Of a stretch of 64,000 bases of DNA, positions 58,260 through 64,000 are shown piece by piece. The first letter of the stretch is position 1; every line of letters begins with the position of its first letter. The position numbers and the translations under genes are program-made. Origin of the DNA: Xenoacremonium recifei (lineage: Eukaryota; Ascomycota; Sordariomycetes; Hypocreales; Nectriaceae); NCBI GenBank assembly GCA_012184525.1, contig WOFQ01000014.1, positions 558,001 to 622,000 of the forward strand, read 5' to 3'. The notes beneath the pieces are model-generated. The model was not told where the DNA came from. It did no database searches and was given only the letters and a program-made list of their open reading frames with translations.

Positions 58260-59863
58260 ATGTACAAAGCGGAGCCAATTCTTCCTATCAGGAAGAGGCC
58301 GGGCAGCGATGTCGACGCCACCACCACTACTACGACCCCAAAGGTGACGCCCAAAAGGGCTATCCTGGCCATCTTTCTGATGCTACTCTCGCTCAGTCTG
58401 CTCAGACCCGCGACCAGCTGTCATCGAGGAGGACGCCTTCGCGAGGGCCATGGGCTCAGAACCGTCGAGGACAGGGCTCGTCACATCCTCTCCACAACAC
58501 CCTTGATCGGTAATACGCGTCGCCCCTACAACCCAACCCGCTATTGTTGCTGACATTGTCATTGTGGAATGACCAGACGGCCATGTTGACTTCCCCATAC
58601 TGCTGCGCATGTTCTACAGCAACCACATCTACTACGACAACTTCACCAAGCCCTTTGAGGACGGTGGGTTGCCGGGCCACGTAGATCTCAAGCGGTTACG
58701 AGAAGGCCAGAGCGGAGGCGCCTTCTGGAGTCTCTTCGCGCCTTGCCCGGAAGATGGCAGTGACTTTTCTGATGAAAACTATGCGTCTAGTAGGAACCGC
58801 CTTGCTCAGTGCCCATTCGCCGTGACATCTTGCTAATTGTGCTCCAAGTCGTTCAATTCACGTTCGATCAGATAGATGTCATGACCAGGCTGCAAGCCGA
58901 ATACCCCAATGACTTCTCAAAGATTGTGGACAGTTCCAATGCATTGGAGGCCTTCAAGCAGGGTAAGCTTGTATCGCCCCTAGGCATTGAGGGTCTACAC
59001 CAGATCGGCAACTCCGTATCCAACTTGCGCAAGTACCATGATCTTGGTGTCCGATATGCAACCTTGACGCACAACTGCCACAACAAGTTCGCCGACGCGG
59101 CATTGCTGGAACACCCATTGAGAAAGGCAGAGCCCCTCTGGGGAGGCGTGAGTCCGTTGGGTCGCAAATTGGTGCATGAAATGAATCGAATTGGCATGTT
59201 TGTCGATATTTCTCATGTCAGGTTCGTCTTTGCTGCAATGAATTCGTGTCTCCCTGATACCTGGCTAATCTATGTTTCTGTTCCATCAGTGAGGACACAA
59301 TGGTAGATATCCTTGGAGGATCCAGCGACTGGTCTGGATCTCAAGCCCCAGTCATCTTCTCACATAGTTCCGCGTATAGTGTCTGCCCTCATCCGCGGAA
59401 TGTGAAGGACCATGTGCTTCAGCTCGTCAAGGAGCGTGACTCGCTGGTTATGGTCAACATCGCACCTGAGTTCATTTCGTGTATCGATAACGGTAACGAG
59501 AACGGAATTCCTGACCCGGACCCTGCCAATGCCACGCTCGACCAGGTTGTAAAGCACATCCTCCATATTGGCAACCTTATCGGTTTTGAGCATGTCGGCA
59601 TCGGGACTGACTTTGATGGCATCGGCACTGTTCCTCGAGGCCTAGAGGATGTGTCGAAATATCCGGATCTAGTGGCTGAACTGCTGAGAAAAGGAGTCAG
59701 CGACGATGATGCTGCAAAAGTTGTTGGTGGTAACCTGCTCCGCGTTTGGAAGGCTATGGATGCGGTTGCTTCTGGACTTCAAGCCGACGGTGAACTACCC
59801 ATGGAGGATGATCTTCCCAAGCTCAAGTTTGACGAAGCCGAAGTGGATGGAAAGTTCCAGTAA
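58260..59863 (+). CDS. Membrane dipeptidase, peptidase family M19
   Basis: Four exons, 58260-58509, 58577-58789, 58849-59221 and 59290-59863, give 469 residues. A basic cytosolic head is followed by one hydrophobic anchor (ILAIFLMLLSLSLL, about 35-48), making a type II membrane or signal-anchored protein. Zinc-site residues are present: HxD in DGHVDFP (completed by splicing), the His of MFVDISHVSEDTM, the His of PVIFSHSSAYSV, and the Asp in GIGTDFDGIG. CPHPRNV carries the conserved Arg. M19 enzymes cleave dipeptides, including some D-amino-acid and cysteinyl-glycine substrates. The C-terminus lacks a hydrophobic GPI-type tail. The product is probably extracellular or vacuolar; the substrate is unknown. 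Confidence 0.9.
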
Positions 59864-60203
59864 CCTCATCTTCTCATGTTGAGCAAAACCCAGAGATGTC
59901 CTACATTTGAACGTAATCTAGAGGCCGAGGAGGATTAATCAATACTCATACAGGATAGGGAAAAGAGTACATTAATTCAAATATCTTTGAGATTAAACTC
60001 CGTTCATCCAATCGTACATTTTATACACTGTATCTTGTACACAATGAAGCAGTCTGATGCTTTCCCTTCTCTCCTCCACTTCTAGCTGCTGAATCCTTCT
60101 TTTGCTTTGATTTGCTGCGAGAATAACCACAACCGTATTCTTTCCTCATGACAGAAAATCATTTCTCCGATGCGACCTAGGTCCCTAACGAAACAAACAT
60201 CTT
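59864..60203. other. convergent 3' flanks
   Basis: Tail-to-tail gap between the dipeptidase and uS13m genes. No gene is seen. Confidence 0.55.
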
Positions 60204-60693
60204 TCAACCCCTGCGCTCCACACGATTGAGCTTGTTCGCCGTCGCCGTCTGTGTTCTTGTTCGCTGACCACGCACTGGCAGACCCATGGCGTGCCGTCTA
60301 CCTCGGTAGGAACCCATGTCTCGTAGCCGCCTGATGTTTTCTTGCAGCATTTTCCTCGCGTCGGTCTCAATCGTCATCTGTGAAAGCTCGGCCGTGAGGG
60401 ATGTGACGGTTCTCGGCGCCAGGGAGCCGACTTTGGCGAGCTTGTGGATCGAGTATTTCGCCATGATGCGGGCGGAGGTTGTCGGGCCTAGAGCATAGAA
60501 GGACTCCAATGCTTTCTATCGAGACATGCGAGTCAGATTGCAGGTCAAGTCGACCATGGGGGCTGGCCTTGTCGGCAGATCAAACTCACCTTGACCAACT
60601 TCCCCTCGCCAAAGTTGACGCCTAAAATGAAAACCTAAGATCAAATATCAGATCAGACCTTTCTGTAGGAGTCGCATTGGGACGTCCTACCAT
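60204..60693 (-). CDS. SWS2: Mitochondrial small-subunit ribosomal protein uS13m
   Basis: Three exons, 60691-60693 (ATG only), 60590-60634 and 60204-60515, give 119 residues. Introns are 60635-60690 (GTAGGA...CTTAG) and 60516-60589 (GTGAGT...GATAG). The N-terminus reads MVFILGVNFGEGKLVKKALESFYALGP, the bacterial-type S13 opening. LRDMGSYRGRRHAMGLPVRGQRTRTQTATAN is the diagnostic C-terminal rRNA-binding segment. uS13m sits in the head of the mitoribosomal small subunit. The protein starts directly with the ribosomal domain and has no long presequence, as is usual for this subunit. Confidence 0.95.
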
Positions 60694-61136
60694 GTTGGCG
60701 GCTTGCTGTTGGGCTTCACTATCGCATGCTTCCAAATGTTGAATGCTCGGCGTCGAGATGGAAAAGAAGTCGACGTCGGATAAATCGCGGCCGATCCGAA
60801 CCGTTTCCCGTGTCATGGGCTGGAGGCTCCTTTCTAGTTAGGTTTAGCGGCTGATTGCTGAGGGGAAGCTTGCGCGCGCGTGGGTTCCAGCTTCCGTCAG
60901 CGGGGTCGGGCCACTGAGAGGCGCTGAAGCACGCACTTGGCTCCAGCTGCCCTCAAGCCTCGCTGAAACGCAGGGGGGAATGGCTGGAACGCCCGCTGCT
61001 GATTGCGTATAAGTGTCCCCATCCCACCAACGCCCGTTACAAAGCTTCCTCCTCCTCCTCTCCCGTCTTCCCATCTTCATCATCTCTGTGCCGTCGGTAT
61101 ATTTGCAATAGTCGACGATAAATAACTGCCGCAACC
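60694..61136. other. bidirectional promoter region
   Basis: This 443-bp gap serves uS13m (-) and cyclophilin B (+). A TATA-like GTATAAGT lies near 61008, about 130 bp upstream of the cyclophilin ATG. No canonical unfolded-protein-response element was recognised. Confidence 0.5.
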
Positions 61137-61889
61137 ATGTTTAATCTCCGCCGACTCCTCGTCTCGGCGGGCCTTCTCTTCACCGTGGCCCTGGTGCTGT
61201 TCTCCCAGACCGCCGAAGCTGCCAAGGGCCCCAAGATCACCCACAAGGTCTACTTCGATATCGAGCAGGGTGACCAGCAATTGGGTCGCATCGTCATTGG
61301 TCTCTATGGCAAGACTGTGCCTGAGACGACGGAGAACTTCCGTGCCCTGGCTACTGGCGAGAAGGGCTTCGGTTACGAGGGGTCGACCTTCCACCGAGTC
61401 ATCAAGAACTTCATGATCCAGGGCGGTGACTTCACCAAGGGTGACGGCACTGGTGGCAAGTCCAGTATGTTGACAGACCAAAAATTGTCGTTTTTTGGTG
61501 CAATTGGCTGATCAATGTCCTCTCTTCCAGTCTACGGCAACAAGTTCAAGGACGAGAACTTCAAGCTCAAGCACTCCAAGAAGGGCCTCCTCTCCATGGC
61601 CAACGCCGGCCCCGATACCAACGGCTCCCAGTTCTTCATCACCACCGTTGTCACCTCGTGAGTGGTCCCCGCTAGCGATGCAATATTCAAGACAACTTGT
61701 GCTGATAACGTCTCCAGTTGGCTCGATGGTAAGCACGTCGTCTTTGGCGAAGTGCTTGAGGGCTACGACATTGTCGAGAAGATCGAGAACACAAAGACTG
61801 CCGCCCGTGACGTGCCCCTCGAGGCCGTCAAGATTGCCAAGAGCGGCGAGCTCGAGGTCCCTCCTGAAGGTATTCACGTCGAGCTTTGA
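61137..61889 (+). CDS. CPR2: Cyclophilin B, ER peptidyl-prolyl isomerase (luminal isoform)
   Basis: Exons are 61137-61464, 61531-61657 and 61718-61889 (introns 66 and 60 bp), giving 208 residues. A signal peptide is clear (LLVSAGLLFTVALVLFSQTAEA). Active-site residues are complete: FHRVIKNFMIQGG (Arg, Phe, Gln), ANAGPDTNGSQFFIT and WLDGKHVVFGEV (Trp, His). The protein catalyses proline isomerisation during folding in the ER. This reading ends in GIHVEL, close to HDEL-type retrieval signals. However, the last codons contain a GTATTC donor (61870) whose use would replace the tail with a membrane anchor; see the separate entry. Confidence 0.93.
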
Positions 61890-62108
61890 GGCATTGCACC
61901 CCGTCCGAACTTCTCGTTTTACGATCAACCGGTGTGCTGATACGTGTGTGCGCTTTCTCCAGCCCTCTACGGTTCGGCAGAAATGGTGGAAGTGCAGGAG
62001 AGCTGGTTATCTTTCCAGAAGGTGGCCATCTTCGGCATGATTGTCGGTGTTGTTGGCTTTGGGCTGCGATACAGCAAGAACAGGTCCGCCCACCACGGTG
62101 GCTTCTAA
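61870..62108 (+). other. optional last intron and alternative terminal exon of cyclophilin B
   Basis: If 61870-61962 (GTATTC...CTTTCTCCAG, with a CTGAT branch-like string before the acceptor) is removed, the frame continues through 61963-62108. It adds 48 residues after VPPE. The added tail contains one hydrophobic stretch (VAIFGMIVGVVGFG) followed by a basic end (RYSKNRSAHHGGF), the polarity expected of a type I membrane protein. That isoform would be 250 residues. The downstream frame has no stop and looks protein-like, which favours real use. The relative abundance of the two forms cannot be told from DNA. Confidence 0.65.
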
Positions 62109-62391
62109 GCATCTATTAGAGACTCGACCAGGATTTGTCGACGTCATTAGGTCATCTACGTATAAACAAATGTGTTCAAACCTGTAAACGCCATGAAGAA
62201 TTACCCTGCAATTTTTTTCTCTCGATAAAATGCGTCTCGACCTGGGCGATTTCTGAAGGCAGGCTATACGGTAGATGTAGACTGTTCTGTCACGTGGGGC
62301 GACCCAACCCAACAACGCCAATGAAAAAGTGTAGTAACAGTCCGCAAAAAAGTCGATCAACCCGTCCTTAAGCAAGAAGACCAAGATCATC

Positions 62392-62829
62392 ATGAAAGTC
62401 CTAAGTCTTAACTTTCTCACCTGCGCCGTCAAGGCTTGCAAGAGTTCTTCTGACTCTTATCCCCTGCATCCCAAGGACGCCGAGCTCGTTCAAGATGAGC
62501 TCGAGGTGAACCCGCAAATGCTCATCAACGTCCTGCCACGCCTCGACTGGACTGCTCTGCGCACGACATCCTCAGAGGTATTTTCAACCGATTATTTGCT
62601 ACAAAAGTATTTTCTTAACGTCGAAACTTAGTTGGGTTTCCCGCAATTGCCAGAGCAGGCTCCCACGGCGGAGGAGCTTGAGGCGGATGAGAAGATGTTG
62701 AAGGACCTGCACCACCTGCTGCTGGAGACGCAAATTTCGGAGGGCAAGCTGGTTTGTGCGAACTGTGGACACGAGTATGCTATCAAGGAAGGGATTGCCA
62801 ACTTCCTACTCCCCAGTCACCTCGTGTAA
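62392..62829 (+). CDS. TRM112: Trm112, methyltransferase activator
   Basis: Exons are 62392-62577 and 62632-62829 (54-bp intron), giving 127 residues. The protein opens MKVLSLNFLTCAVKACKSS, with the first Cys pair of the zinc site. It ends with LVCANCGHEYAIKEGIANFLLPSHLV, the second CxxC and the conserved C-terminus. Trm112 is the obligate partner of several methyltransferases (Trm9, Trm11, Bud23, Mtq2) acting on tRNA, 18S rRNA and eRF1. Both zinc-binding pairs are intact. Trm140, encoded elsewhere in this window, is not one of its known partners. Confidence 0.95.
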
Positions 62830-63187
62830 TGGGTTTCACATCTGAAGGAGTTTAACGGGGGGGCGATACCATCGAGCGACTGGCAGCTGGACGCATGATA
62901 GACCTAAAAGGGGACATGACTAGAGGGAGGCATGGGATGCTGGTGTACGGCGTTAATCTTTCAAATACGATTTCAGCTCATCAGGAGGGACGATATTCCT
63001 AAATCGAGATCAATTAAAACCCGGTCTTTACTCTTCTACAGCCAGTCGTACAGCCAGTCGCACAGCTTGTCGATTCCGACACCCGTCCAGACACACCAAT
63101 GAAACCCAAAACTCCATATCTTCGTGATGTACAATATAGCCTGACCGATGGGAGGCGCTAGAGATAACTCTGCCCAGACACGTGAAA
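62830..63187. other. convergent 3' flanks
   Basis: Tail-to-tail gap between TRM112 and the BIG1-like gene. A short CAGCCAGTCG duplication lies near 63040-63060. No gene is seen. Confidence 0.55.
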
Positions 63188-64000
63188 TTACTGCTGCTTC
63201 TTCTGCGCAGCGGGACTCATGTCCTTGTCAAAAGCGCCATAGGAGACCTCGAGACTAGCAAGAGCCTTCAAACCTACGCCCAGAATAGACAGGAGAACGA
63301 TCGCTGTGATGATGCCCATGAAGATTCCTAATATTGTCATTAGCCTCCGTTTAGGTGAACATGAACCATCCGCGAGTGGCTTACCAGGAGTGAAGAACTG
63401 GTACTTCTCGAAAAGAGCGCGGTTGTCACGACCAGTATCATTCGGGGCTCGGATCGGCTTGTTTTGAACGTGGCGCTTGAGTTCCATTTTCACCGGCTCG
63501 TCGAATTCGGGTTGGTATGTGGGCTCGCCAGGGGTACCGACGAGGAGGACGAGGAGGATGGTGTAGGAGTCAATGGAGGGGATTTCATCGAGGCTCTGTC
63601 CGAGAGCATTGTCTAAAAGCAATCAGCCAATGTTCAACTCTCACAACATCATTCAGTCCAAGACTCACTGTTCTCTCGGAGTGTGCCAGCTCGGTCCGAC
63701 CCCAGAGGCGCCAAGCCGAGTTCATCAACAGTGACCATCTTCGCCTTCTCGATACAAGCATTCAGGATGAAATCGGAGATCCCGTCGTCGGAGGTCTCGC
63801 CAACGATCTCCGACACAATGTATTTGCCCTGGATCTGCGAATCCTCAACCATCTTGCAGAGGTGCGGCATCGCGCAGCCATTCGAAGTCTCCAGGTCGGC
63901 AGCATTGAGGCCAGGTTGCGAAACGAGCAGATAATGTTCCGTAGGGCATGATGAGAGGAACTCTTTCGTGTATTTGAGCGCTTGCAGGGATGTCTGGATT
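63188..64000 (-). CDS. BIG1: BIG1-like ER membrane protein (partial, 5' end outside the window)
   Basis: Exons seen are 63188-63327, 63385-63612 and 63669 to the window edge, with introns of 57 and 56 bp; the N-terminal part lies beyond 64000. The visible part begins in the luminal domain (ALKYTKEFLSSCPTEHYLLVSQPG). It then has a segment ending DSYTILLVLLVGTP, an acidic and basic linker, and YQFFTPGIFMGIITAIVLLSILGVGLKAL, the single C-terminal membrane span. A short basic cytosolic tail ends AAQKKQQ. This is the fungal Big1 / V-ATPase accessory (Voa1, S1) layout. Big1 acts in the ER in cell-wall beta-1,6-glucan synthesis and relates to V-ATPase assembly factors. Confidence 0.85.

Overview
The window is nuclear DNA of a filamentous ascomycete, most likely a Sordariomycete; Hypocreales is an inference from protein style, not a measurement. 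The evidence is short introns (about 50-90 bp) with CTAAC/CTGAC-type branch sites, gene-dense blocks on both strands, and fungal families such as MID1, EIS1, recyclin-1, the FCH-DEP-RhoGAP protein, an RFX factor and BIG1. I reassembled 28 protein genes from exons by reading splice sites and checking that phases close. Most are single-copy housekeeping genes. I see no transposon, no CRISPR array, no tRNA and no secondary-metabolite cluster.

Layout. 1-5.85 kb has no supportable gene. 5.9-10 kb holds a bZIP-like protein (+), a KNOP1/SMAP-type nucleolar protein (+) and a RAMP4/SERP micro-gene (-). 10.5-15 kb holds a small mitochondrial-type membrane protein (+), MID1 (-) and YOP1 (-). 16.3-27.3 kb holds an RFX factor (+), aspartokinase (+), recyclin-1 (+) and a CDK7/KIN28 kinase (-). 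28-34 kb has an aldo-keto reductase (-), a secreted His/Asn-rich protein (+) and a Frag1/DRAM/Sfk1 membrane protein (+), with wide gaps. 34.3-42 kb has EIS1 (-), a tyrosine phosphatase (+), a tRNA m3C methyltransferase (-) with a snoRNA in its intron, and EMC2 (+). 42-46 kb is a long, partly pyrimidine-rich gap ahead of a repeat-rich coiled-coil protein with a ubiquitin-like domain (+). 49-57 kb has COQ10 (-), AP-3 delta (+) and the RhoGAP protein (-). 58-64 kb has an M19 dipeptidase (+), uS13m (-), cyclophilin B (+), TRM112 (+) and the 3' part of BIG1 (-, cut by the window edge).

The most notable observations are as follows. (1) The unusually long TRM140 intron contains a complete box C/D snoRNA (C, D', C', D boxes plus a terminal stem). 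Its two guides match the 25S rRNA regions served by the snR60/SNORD80 family. (2) The cyclophilin B gene carries an optional last intron that would switch the protein between a luminal form ending HVEL and a membrane-anchored form. (3) Several genes have an intron inside or directly after the start codon, including an A|TG split (RFX) and an AT|G split (AP-3 delta). (4) A secreted protein carries an 18-Asn tract and His-rich termini. (5) One coiled-coil protein contains five exact-length 29-residue repeats.

Several genes act in the secretory and endomembrane system (RAMP4, YOP1, EMC2, CypB, BIG1, recyclin-1, AP-3 delta) or in RNA modification and translation (TRM140 plus its snoRNA, TRM112, uS13m). 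They are not arranged as an operon or cluster, and I infer no shared pathway beyond that.
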